NCBI GenBank assembly: GCA_910576915.1
Contig: CAJTJT010000011.1
Location: forward strand, 1-42,610
Source: an uncultured Elusimicrobiales bacterium
GTDB lineage: Bacteria; Elusimicrobiota; Elusimicrobia; Elusimicrobiales; Elusimicrobiaceae
DNA length: 42,610 nucleotides
Reading direction: 5' to 3'
A model generated the notes under the pieces. The model saw only the letters and a program-made list of their open reading frames with translations, made no database searches and was not told the origin of the DNA. This document shows, one piece after another, positions 1 through 7,092 of the stretch. The position numbers and the translations under genes are program-made. How positions within the stretch are numbered: the first letter of the stretch is position 1; every line of letters starts with the position of its first letter.

Positions 1-167
1 GCAGGCCGGATCCTATAAAACGCACTCTCGGCGGACGTTTTTACAACTCGCTTCGCTCAAACAAGTAAAAACGTTTTCCGCCTTGAGGCGTTTTATAAAC
101 AGGATAAAGGCCTGCAAAACAACAACAGCAACAAAAAAACGCTTTTTATAAACAGGACGAGGGCGGG
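1..167. repeat. Covarying hairpin repeat, copy A, plus half unit
   Basis: Positions 1-115 form one very long imperfect hairpin. The outer arms are GCAGGCC (1-7) and GGCCTGC (109-115). Further in, TATAAAACGC pairs with GCGTTTTATA, GGCGGA pairs with TCCGCC, and GTTTTTAC pairs with GTAAAAAC, closing on a conserved apical part containing AACTCGCTTCGCTCAAACAA. A right-half-only unit follows at 140-167. The same architecture recurs at 6622-6739 and 39032-39149 with different but complementary stems. Copy A starts at the window edge and may extend upstream. Confidence 0.8.
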
Positions 168-195
168 GAAATAAAGCGAGTATTTTACAGACAAC

Positions 196-224
196 AAAAA
201 ACGGGCTCCGCAGGGAGCCCGTTT
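196..224 (-). terminator. Rho-independent terminator of gatB
   Basis: On the minus strand ACGGGCTCC and GGAGCCCGT flank a short loop and are followed by a T tract. It lies about 20 nt past the gatB stop codon. Confidence 0.9.
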
Positions 225-242
225 ATAAACTTATTTCAGCGG

Positions 243-1688
243 TTAGCCCAGCAGTTTGCCGAGCATTTGACTGATGATGCGCGGATTGGCTTTGCCTTTG
301 CTCATCTTCATCACGCCGCCCACCAGCGCGCCGATAGCCGCTTTGTTGCCTTTTTGGTAATCGGCCACCGCTTTGGGGTTGGCGGCGATGGCGGCTTTGG
401 CCCATTCTTCCAGCTGGCCTTCGTCGCTCACCTGCACCATACCGCGTTTTTCCACCACGGCGGCAGGGGCTTCGCCCGTTTTCCAAATTTCGTCGAACAC
501 TTCGCGGGCCTGCTTGCGGTTGATTTTGCCGCTTTCGGCCATTTCCAAAAGTTCCGCCAGGCGCGCGGCCGGGATGGGAGAATCCTGGATTTCCTTCTTT
601 TCGGCGTTAAGCATACCCAAAAGGTCGGTTTGAATCCAGTTGGAAGCGGTTTTTAAAGACACTTTGCCGCTCTTGGTGACTTCTTCGAAATAGTCCGAAA
701 TTTCGCGCGAACTCGTCAGTACCCCCGCGTCGTAAGCGGAGAGTCCGGCTTTTTCAAACCGCGCTTCCTTGGAAGCGGGCAGTTCCGGCATGCCTTTTTT
801 GACGCTTTCGAGCCATTCTTCCGCAAGTACCACGGGCGGCAAATCGGGTTCCGGGAAGTAGCGGTAATCCAGCGCGTCTTCTTTAGAGCGCATGGGTTTG
901 GTGACCAGTTCTTCTTTATCCCACAAACGCGTTTCCTGTTTGACATGGCCGCCCCCGTTCAAAATTTCGGTCTGGCGGTTGATTTCATAGGTCAGCGCGT
1001 CTTTAACGGCTTTAAAGGAGTTCAAATTTTTGATTTCCGCACGCGTACCGAACTTTTCCTGCCCGACGGGGCGCAAAGAAACGTTCACGTCCACGCGCAG
1101 TTCGCCTTTTTCCATATCGCAGTTGGACGCACCCACCCAGCGCATCAGCCGTTTGATTTCGGTCAAATACGCGTAGGCTTCGTCCGGCGAGCGCATATCC
1201 GGCATGGATACGATTTCCAAAAGCGGGCTTCCGGCGCGGTTGTAGTCCACCAGCGAATAGTCGGCAAAGTGCGAGGATTTCGCCGCGTCTTCTTCCAAAT
1301 GCGCATGGTGAATGCCGATTTTTTTCTTCTGCAAATTGTCTTTCGGCCCGAAGGTGATTTCAATATATCCCGCGCCGTTAATCGGCTCGTCGTACTGGGT
1401 GATTTGGTAGCCTTTGGGCAAGTCCGGGTAGAAATAATGTTTGCGCGAAAAGGTGGAACGGCGGTTGGTAACGCAGTTCATGCTCAGCCCCGCGCGGACG
1501 GCCAGGGACAAAGCGCCCTCGGTCAGCACGGGCATAACGCCGGGATGGCCCGCGCAAACGGGGCAGATGGCGGTGTTGGGCTTGGTATCTTCGCCCACGC
1601 CGTTGGGACAGGCGCAAAACAGTTTGGTTTTGCTGGCGAGCTGGACGTGTATCTCCAGCCCGATAACGGGTTCAAATTGGGTAGTCAC
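243..1688 (-). CDS. gatB: Asp-tRNA(Asn)/Glu-tRNA(Gln) amidotransferase subunit B
   Basis: This 481-residue protein matches GatB over its full length. The N-terminal part, FEPVIGLEIHVQL with the Cys-rich segment LFCACPNGVG and CPVCAGHPG, is the kinase-like cradle with its zinc-type cysteines. The C-terminus is the GatB/YqeY helical tail that binds tRNA. GatCAB converts Glu-tRNA(Gln) or Asp-tRNA(Asn) to the amidated form in the cytoplasm, with ammonia supplied by GatA. The start is GTG at 1688, supported by an AGGAGA ribosome site at 1697-1702. gatA and gatC form a separate operon near 39.9-41.6 kb, so the three subunits are not co-transcribed here. A strong terminator follows. Confidence 0.97.
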   Translation of the reverse strand: MTTQFEPVIGLEIHVQLASKTKLFCACPNGVGEDTKPNTAICPVCAGHPGVMPVLTEGALSLAVRAGLSMNCVTNRRSTFSRKHYFYPDLPKGYQITQYDEPINGAGYIEITFGPKDNLQKKKIGIHHAHLEEDAAKSSHFADYSLVDYNRAGSPLLEIVSMPDMRSPDEAYAYLTEIKRLMRWVGASNCDMEKGELRVDVNVSLRPVGQEKFGTRAEIKNLNSFKAVKDALTYEINRQTEILNGGGHVKQETRLWDKEELVTKPMRSKEDALDYRYFPEPDLPPVVLAEEWLESVKKGMPELPASKEARFEKAGLSAYDAGVLTSSREISDYFEEVTKSGKVSLKTASNWIQTDLLGMLNAEKKEIQDSPIPAARLAELLEMAESGKINRKQAREVFDEIWKTGEAPAAVVEKRGMVQVSDEGQLEEWAKAAIAANPKAVADYQKGNKAAIGALVGGVMKMSKGKANPRIISQMLGKLLG

Positions 1689-1709
1689 GATATTATTCTC
1701 CTAAATTAT

Positions 1710-1715
1710 TATAAT
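1710..1715 (+). promoter_or_regulatory. -10 box abutting the murJ start
   Basis: A perfect TATAAT is separated from the murJ ATG (1723) by only 7 nt, so transcription would begin at or next to the start codon. No Shine-Dalgarno sequence precedes the ATG. An overlapping ATTATA at 1708-1713 gives a possible -10 for gatB on the other strand. No good -35 is visible. Confidence 0.5.
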
Positions 1716-1722
1716 ATCAAAT

Positions 1723-3237
1723 ATGGTTCATCTTTTTAAGCCCACCTCGTACCGCACGGGCGCCGCGCTGGCCGTAGGAGCCACGCTGGCGTGGAAGCTG
1801 GTATCGTTCGCCAACGCCCTCTTGGTGGCGCTGTACTTCGGCGCGGACCGCGCGACGGACGTTTACTTCTATATTATTATGATGATGGGCTTCGGCGTTA
1901 CGTTTTTACAGCGCATGAACGCGGCGGCCGTCATCCCGGAAGCCATGACGCTTGACGCCCAAACCGAAAACGGCGGGCGGCCTTTATTAAACGGTTTTTT
2001 ATATTTTTATCTGCTTCTTATGCTCGGCCTGACGGCACTGGGCTTTTTTTGCCCCGTACGGCTGACGGGGTTATTCTCCCGCTTTGACGCGGCCCAGCTG
2101 ACGGCCCAGCGCGCGATACTCACGTGGGGTTTTTTATTATTCGGCCTCCAGCTGCTTACTTATTATTTAACCGCCGTACTGGAAATGTACCGCCGCTTTG
2201 CCGCCGCGGTTTTTACGCCGCTTAACGCGCTTTTGCCGCTGGTCTTTCTGCTTTGTTTCGGCCGGACGGCGGGCATTATCAGCATGATTTACGGCATGGC
2301 CGCGGCCAATGCGGTTCAAATTGCGGTATTTTTATGGATGATGAAAAAGGAACTGGCGTGGAACTTTACGCATGTTTCCGTCCGGCCCGCCCGCGCGTTT
2401 GCCAAAAACCTGGCCAGCAACCAGCTGATTGAACTGGCCAACATCGTAGCCAGCCTGCTGCCGCTGTATCTGCTCAGCGGGCTTTCGGCCGGGCTTGTCA
2501 GCGCGCTTAACTACGCCAAACAGCTGGCCGATTCCCCCACCGAAATTTTCACCCTGCGCGTAACGAACGTATCTAAAATCCAGCTGACGGAAAGCGCCGC
2601 ACAAAACGACGAAGCCGCCCTGAACGCCAATTTTTTGAACACCCAGCATTTTTTGCTTTTTCTGTTAACGCCGCTGGCGGTATTTACGGCTTTTTACGCG
2701 CCGGAAATTGTAACGCTGTTTTTTAAACGCGGCGAATTTAACGCCCGGGACGTATACCAGGCCGCCGCATTTTTACGCCCGCTGATGGGAGTAATGCTGT
2801 TTATGGCGCCCGTACTGATGCAAAATAACGCAGTGGCGGCGGGAAGAAAATTAAAAGAGTTTTTGCCTTATGCGCTGGCGGGAATTGTGTTGTTTATCGC
2901 ACTAACCCCGGTGACGGTGCGGTTATGGGGCGCGTTTGCGTATCCGTACGCGCAGATTGCGTGCTGTTTTGTAGGGCTGTATGTAAATTATTTATTCTTC
3001 AGAAAGCACTTCCCGTTTATAGCGTACGGGTTTTCCCTGCGCCGGGCGGCGCGGTTGCTGGCGGTCAACGTGATTGCGCTGTTTCCGTCGGCCGTGTACG
3101 CGTTTTTCGGGGCGGATACAAATGCGTTTGTAACCGTACTCATCGGCGGGATTATCTTTTTGGCGGCTTTATTTTGGCTGACGCGCCGCAGCGGCGATTG
3201 GGACGATTTCCTCCGCCAGCTATTTGAGCGGGTTTAA
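1723..3237 (+). CDS. murJ: MurJ/MviN-type lipid-linked glycan flippase
   Basis: The 504-residue protein is almost entirely hydrophobic helices, with about 14 predicted membrane segments, and has the MviN/MurJ layout of the MOP flippase superfamily. ADRATDVYFY in the first helical hairpin and the central SALNYAKQLADSPTEIF segment are typical MurJ-like motifs. MurJ flips lipid II across the inner membrane for peptidoglycan synthesis. The protein could instead flip another lipid-linked glycan, since three glycosyltransferases lie immediately beyond it on the opposite strand. It is divergent from gatB. Its TAA stop overlaps the stop codon of the convergent glycosyltransferase. The start lacks a ribosome site and may be leaderless. 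Confidence 0.8.
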   Translation: MVHLFKPTSYRTGAALAVGATLAWKLVSFANALLVALYFGADRATDVYFYIIMMMGFGVTFLQRMNAAAVIPEAMTLDAQTENGGRPLLNGFLYFYLLLMLGLTALGFFCPVRLTGLFSRFDAAQLTAQRAILTWGFLLFGLQLLTYYLTAVLEMYRRFAAAVFTPLNALLPLVFLLCFGRTAGIISMIYGMAAANAVQIAVFLWMMKKELAWNFTHVSVRPARAFAKNLASNQLIELANIVASLLPLYLLSGLSAGLVSALNYAKQLADSPTEIFTLRVTNVSKIQLTESAAQNDEAALNANFLNTQHFLLFLLTPLAVFTAFYAPEIVTLFFKRGEFNARDVYQAAAFLRPLMGVMLFMAPVLMQNNAVAAGRKLKEFLPYALAGIVLFIALTPVTVRLWGAFAYPYAQIACCFVGLYVNYLFFRKHFPFIAYGFSLRRAARLLAVNVIALFPSAVYAFFGADTNAFVTVLIGGIIFLAALFWLTRRSGDWDDFLRQLFERV

Positions 3238-4229
3238 CGGAAACAACACAAGCGGTGCAGGAATCTTACCGCTTTGTCATACGGCAGGCCGCACCGCAAA
3301 CATACGGATAGAAGCCCTGCCCGCAGGCGCAGTTTCCAAGGCCAATGTCGGCGGGCAAAAAGAGGAACTTTCAAATTGTCTTTATGCGTTTTCAGCAAAA
3401 CCCGCTGCGTTTTGTTTAAACCGAATTTTTCCATAAAACTCGTCAAACAAATAAACCGCACGCGTTCAAAACCGTGGGCCAGTTCGTTATATCGACCCGT
3501 GTTTATCAGGTGTTTTTTGGCTTGCAAAAAGCCATCGAACAACCCTTCAAAACGGTTGTTTCCCGACGAGCTTTGCGACAGAGGCCGCGCCTGACGGTAG
3601 TAATATTTGGCTTGCGGCGCAAGGGAAATTGTTTGGGCTCCGGCCAATAATTGTATGGACGGTAAAATATCATCGCCCGTACGCAAAGAAGGAAAAGCAA
3701 GCCCTATTTTATTTGCCAAATCCCGTCTGAAGAGTTTACCGCACAACGCAAGGGCGGCTGAAAAGTTTTCAAACACACGGGCACGCGCAACTCCCGCCAA
3801 AACGCGTTCATTCCAAAAAGCTCCTTCCGGCCCAAAAGCGTTTTCCGTATCTGCCGCAAAGCGGTACATCGGCGCGATAATCAAGTCCGCCCCCGTTTGT
3901 TCCCGCACCGCCCATAAAGAGGAAAAATAGTCGGGAGATAACACATCATCCGAATCCACAAACGCACAATATTTTCCCTGAGCGCGGTCCAATCCATTTT
4001 TCCGCGCAGCGGCAACGCCTTGATTGGATTGTTCAATATAAAACCAATTCGAATGCCGCTGCAAAAACGATTTACAAATATCGCCGCTGGCGTCTGACGA
4101 GCCGTCATTTACAAAAATAACTTCTAACGGCGCAAAGGTCTGCGCCGCAATGCTTTGGAGGCATTCTTCCAAATACGCTTCCACATTGTAAACGGGAATA
4201 ATTACGCTAATTTGCGGGCGTTTAGACAT
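3234..4229 (-). CDS. Glycosyltransferase family 2 protein
   Basis: This 331-residue protein has a GT2 (GT-A fold) catalytic domain in the first ~200 residues. It starts ISVIIPVYNVEAYLEECL, followed by VNDGSSD and the metal- and nucleotide-binding FVDSDD motif. The C-terminal ~100 residues are helical and basic. Such enzymes add sugars from nucleotide-sugars to a glycan or lipid carrier at the cytoplasmic face of the membrane. It is last in a run of three glycosyltransferases; its start overlaps the upstream GT4 gene by 28 nt, so the two are probably co-translated. Acceptor and donor cannot be told from sequence. Confidence 0.88.
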   Translation of the reverse strand: MSKRPQISVIIPVYNVEAYLEECLQSIAAQTFAPLEVIFVNDGSSDASGDICKSFLQRHSNWFYIEQSNQGVAAARKNGLDRAQGKYCAFVDSDDVLSPDYFSSLWAVREQTGADLIIAPMYRFAADTENAFGPEGAFWNERVLAGVARARVFENFSAALALCGKLFRRDLANKIGLAFPSLRTGDDILPSIQLLAGAQTISLAPQAKYYYRQARPLSQSSSGNNRFEGLFDGFLQAKKHLINTGRYNELAHGFERVRFICLTSFMEKFGLNKTQRVLLKTHKDNLKVPLFARRHWPWKLRLRAGLLSVCLRCGLPYDKAVRFLHRLCCFR

Positions 4230-5290
4230 AAATTTTCGTACGCGTCGAGATAATCTTTCAGCGAAAAGCGTTTGATTACCTGCTGCGCGTTTTTGGCAAA
4301 CTGGGCGCGAAGCGGTTCGTTTTTCATCAGTTCGGCTAATTTTTCGGCGAGTTTATCGGTATGATTTTGTTTGACCAAAAAGCCGTCCGTACCGTCGCGG
4401 ATAATTACGTCCGGCCCCGTGCACGAAAAACTGACGGCAGGCAGCCCGGCGGCCAAGGCTTCCAAAAGCACCATAGGAAACCCTTCCGCCCGGGAGGACA
4501 TGGCATAAATTTCCGCGTGGCGGTAGACCGCATCCAACCCCTTTACGGGCGGCACAAATTGCACACAATGCAGGACGTCCAAGGTGTCGGCCAAACTTTT
4601 TAAATCGTTTTCTTCCGGCCCCGCGCCGATGATAAGCAGTTTCCAATTTGAAAATCCATCGCACACACGCCGCCAGGCTTCCAGCAAACGGTCAAACCCT
4701 TTTTGGCGCACCAAACGTCCCACCGCCACTACATATTTATAACGGTCCGGCATAAATTCCGGCCGAGGCAGGAACCATTGTTTGAGCGGCAGCGCGGGAT
4801 TATAAATTACCTGCGGTTTCCATTTGGGATGATACAAAGCGATAAACTTGCGGTCCCGTTCCGACAGAACCGTAACAGTGTGCGCGCGGGCGAGTAAAAA
4901 GTTGCGCAAAATCTGCCATTTGCGGGAGTAGGTTAAATAGCGTACGTCCAGATGGTCGGCGTAAATGTACGGTACGCGCAGGAGAAGACACGACGCCAGC
5001 ACGCTGACCGTCATAAAGCTGATGACCACGTCCGGCCGCGTTTGGCGCAGGGCATGCGTCATTTTCCACAGCCGCGCAAACCCGCCGAAAAACCCCGCTT
5101 TTCTAAACGTGGGCAAATTGGCGCGCGCACGGGTTACGCCTTCGGGCACCGGGTAAAAATCCGGTACCGAATCGTCCAGCGTAAGAAGTGTTACATCGTG
5201 GCCGCGCCGGGCAAGCCCGCCGGACAAATACGTCATCACGCGTTCCGCGCCGCCGCCGCCCAAAGTTCCGATTACACACGTAATGCGCAC
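4202..5290 (-). CDS. Glycosyltransferase family 4 (GT-B fold)
   Basis: The 362-residue protein begins MRITCVIGTLGGGGAERVM, the glycine-rich donor/acceptor loop typical of GT4 enzymes. Near the C-terminus it has an intact E-x7-E motif, AEGFPMVLLEALAAGLPAVS, which contacts the nucleotide sugar. It probably builds a cell-surface glycan with its neighbours. It lies between two other glycosyltransferases on the same strand. The gap to the upstream gene is about 15 nt, and it overlaps the downstream GT2, so this is one operon. The exact linkage made is unknown. Confidence 0.9.
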   Translation of the reverse strand: MRITCVIGTLGGGGAERVMTYLSGGLARRGHDVTLLTLDDSVPDFYPVPEGVTRARANLPTFRKAGFFGGFARLWKMTHALRQTRPDVVISFMTVSVLASCLLLRVPYIYADHLDVRYLTYSRKWQILRNFLLARAHTVTVLSERDRKFIALYHPKWKPQVIYNPALPLKQWFLPRPEFMPDRYKYVVAVGRLVRQKGFDRLLEAWRRVCDGFSNWKLLIIGAGPEENDLKSLADTLDVLHCVQFVPPVKGLDAVYRHAEIYAMSSRAEGFPMVLLEALAAGLPAVSFSCTGPDVIIRDGTDGFLVKQNHTDKLAEKLAELMKNEPLRAQFAKNAQQVIKRFSLKDYLDAYENLCLNARKLA

Positions 5291-5305
5291 AAAATTACTC
5301 CCGGG

Positions 5306-6313
5306 TTACATGAGTCCCAAAAACACGCGGACAAAATCCGCAAACGGGAATTTGTCTTTGAGTTTTCCCGCCTCCACCGCAATCCCCACGCGGCGGCCCC
5401 AGTTTACCATCATTTCGTCGAGCGCCACAGTGAACGGTTCTTCTTCCCCGGCGTTTACAATCACACCGTTTACGCCGTTAATGATCAGCTCCGTAACAGG
5501 GGCCGATTCGCACGCCACGCACGGCAGTTTGCTGGCCATAGCGTCCAGCAGGATATCCGCCCGGGACGGATTCACCGCCGGATAGGCGAAAATATCGGCG
5601 TTACGCAAAAGGCTGTACGCGTCGGTGGATTCCGGCACGATTTCCGTGCTGGCTTCCAAGCCGTGTTTCGTGATAAATTTTTTGAGCGCGGTTTTAGCCG
5701 TTCCGTCGCCCACGATGGTTAAATGCCAGGACGTATGGGCCGGGGCCAGGCGCGCCCAGGTTTTTAACAGCGCGTCGAAACCGCTTTCTTTGGCCAGTTT
5801 CCCGACGGCCACGATGTTGTTTTCTTTCTTAAAACACGCGGGTTTATTGTAATTGTAATGTTCCACCCACACGGCGGGAGCGGCCACTTCGGCCACTTTT
5901 AAACCCGTATAATTTTTTTTGCTCACCGGTTTGTCCGTCGTTTTAATAACAAGCACCTGTTTGGCTTTTTTAAGCAGGGCTTTTTTGGTTTTAACGGCTT
6001 TGTCTTCTTTAAAGGTTTCTTCTTCCGCGTAGACGAACGGAATTTTGGCTTCCGCTGCGCATTCGCACGCGGTTAAATTCATTAGCGAGATGACAAATTC
6101 TACGCCCTCTTTTACAAGCGCGGCGGCCAAGGTTTTGGGTTTGGCGAGCGCGGTGTATTCTTTGAGCGTCACGCCGGGCGCGGATTTCACTTTCCCCTTC
6201 ACGGCGCGCACGGTTACTTCGTGCCCCGCGTTTTGCAGTTCTTCGGCCAGTTTTACCCCCAGGCGCGAAGCGGTAAATTCTTTATTTCCCCCGATAAAAA
6301 CAGCTATTTTCAT
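5306..6313 (-). CDS. GT4-like glycosyltransferase with degenerate active-site motif
   Basis: The start is taken at MKIAVFIGGNKEF (6313) because GGAGG lies at 6322-6326, 8 nt upstream; a longer open frame to 6370 has no ribosome site. The 335-residue product has the GT-B layout, with a Rossmann-like N-half and a donor half with VAVGKLAKESGFDALL and VGDG. The usual E-x7-E motif reads P-x7-D (NPSRADILLDAM), so the first glutamate is missing and the second is aspartate. The N-half is unusually lysine-rich. It heads the three-gene glycosyltransferase run. It may be a diverged enzyme with altered mechanism or a non-catalytic partner; catalytic loss is inference. Confidence 0.75.
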   Translation of the reverse strand: MKIAVFIGGNKEFTASRLGVKLAEELQNAGHEVTVRAVKGKVKSAPGVTLKEYTALAKPKTLAAALVKEGVEFVISLMNLTACECAAEAKIPFVYAEEETFKEDKAVKTKKALLKKAKQVLVIKTTDKPVSKKNYTGLKVAEVAAPAVWVEHYNYNKPACFKKENNIVAVGKLAKESGFDALLKTWARLAPAHTSWHLTIVGDGTAKTALKKFITKHGLEASTEIVPESTDAYSLLRNADIFAYPAVNPSRADILLDAMASKLPCVACESAPVTELIINGVNGVIVNAGEEEPFTVALDEMMVNWGRRVGIAVEAGKLKDKFPFADFVRVFLGLM

Positions 6314-6384
6314 CCTTTTATCCTCCAAAAATAATTCTTTATTATTGTACATAATAAAAGCCTGCCCCAAAAGAAAAAAGGCAT

Positions 6385-6408
6385 AAAAAAACCGCCCTTT
6401 CGGGCGGT
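6385..6408 (-). terminator. Terminator after initiator-like tRNA
   Basis: On the minus strand ACCGCCC and GGGCGGT enclose a GAAA-type loop followed by seven T. It lies 15 nt beyond the tRNA and about 70 nt before the glycosyltransferase start, so it separates the two units. Confidence 0.9.
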
Positions 6409-6422
6409 AATCAGTAAAAATC

Positions 6423-6496
6423 TTGCGGGGACTGGATTTGAACCAGTGATCTCAAGGTTATGGGCCTTGCGAGATACCAGGCTTCTCTACCCCGCA
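6423..6496 (-). tRNA. tRNA-Met (CAT), initiator-like, with C33
   Basis: A complete cloverleaf: acceptor TGCGGGG/CCCCGCA, D arm GAGA/TCTC with loop AGCCTGGTA, anticodon stem CAAGG/CCTTG with loop CCCATAA, T arm ACTGG/CCAGT, discriminator A; CCA is not encoded. The D-loop and the A11:U24 pair are diagnostic of bacterial initiator tRNA. Three features are atypical. The usual C1xA72 mismatch is a U1-A72 pair, the three-G:C motif is A-U, G-C, G-C, and position 33, almost always U, is C. It could be the real initiator or a diverged second copy. Confidence 0.9.
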
Positions 6497-6500
6497 CTTT

Positions 6501-6529
6501 ATTATAGCAGTTTGGCCAAACAAATGCAA
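6501..6529 (-). promoter_or_regulatory. Promoter of the initiator-like tRNA
   Basis: On the minus strand, TTGCAT (6529-6524) and TATAAT (6506-6501) are separated by 17 nt. The -10 box lies 4 nt before the mature tRNA 5' end. Confidence 0.6.
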
Positions 6530-7082
6530 CCGGGTTCTATATTTTTTATTCTTCTTTTCTTTCGTAAAGAAGCAAATGATTCTCTTACTTTTTGCATCGG
6601 CAAAAAGTAAGCAAAAAACTCGCAGGCCGTACCCATAAAATCCAGTTCCGTACGGCGCATTTTACAACTCGCCTGTGGCTCGAACAAATAAAATGCTTTC
6701 TCCGTACGGAACGGATTTTATAAACGGGTTAAGGCCTGCAAAACGGCAACGGCGGACGCTTTTTATAAACAGGACTAAGGGCGGGGGTATAGAATAAAGG
6801 CTTGCCAAACGAGAACAGCAAGCGGGAGATCCCGAATAAAAACTTTTCGGGATGACTCTATATGATATGCCGTGCAGAACAGAATAACATTGTAGAGGAT
6901 TATATGATTTTTCAAAACCGTTTTTAGTTGGCGGGATTTAGTTGGGCGTATAGGCGTGCCTGAATGGCACGTCAAGCCCAAGAGACCGACAAATAAACAG
7001 GTTTTGGAAAATTGTTTATCCTTAAAAGCAAGAATGGGCAGAAAAACACTTTCTGCCCGTTCTGCGAATTGTAGAAGTTACC
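6530..7082. repeat. Long non-coding repeat, copy B
   Basis: This gene-free stretch aligns by eye with 38940-39461 (copy C). Blocks in the same order are: a hairpin about 30 nt past the stop codon of the minus-strand gene (7032-7062); a conserved block at 6867-6892 (24 of 26 bases match 39247-39272); a 33-nt block at 6753-6785 identical to 39117-39149; the full covarying hairpin at 6622-6739; and a small TTACTTTTTGC/GCAAAAAGTAA hairpin near 6587-6610. A GATCCCG/CGGGATGAC palindrome at 6828-6856 looks inserted relative to copy C. No coding capacity is supported. Confidence 0.75.
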
Positions 7083-7092
7083 ACCAGCCGTT

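Noticed and set aside
243..1688. Separation of gatB from gatCA as a rearrangement anomaly
   Set aside because: Split gat genes are common in bacteria, so this alone is not notable.
945..1739. 264-codon plus-strand ORF opposite gatB
   Set aside because: It is antisense to a complete, highly conserved gene, with low-complexity His/Arg/Phe-rich content typical of shadow frames.
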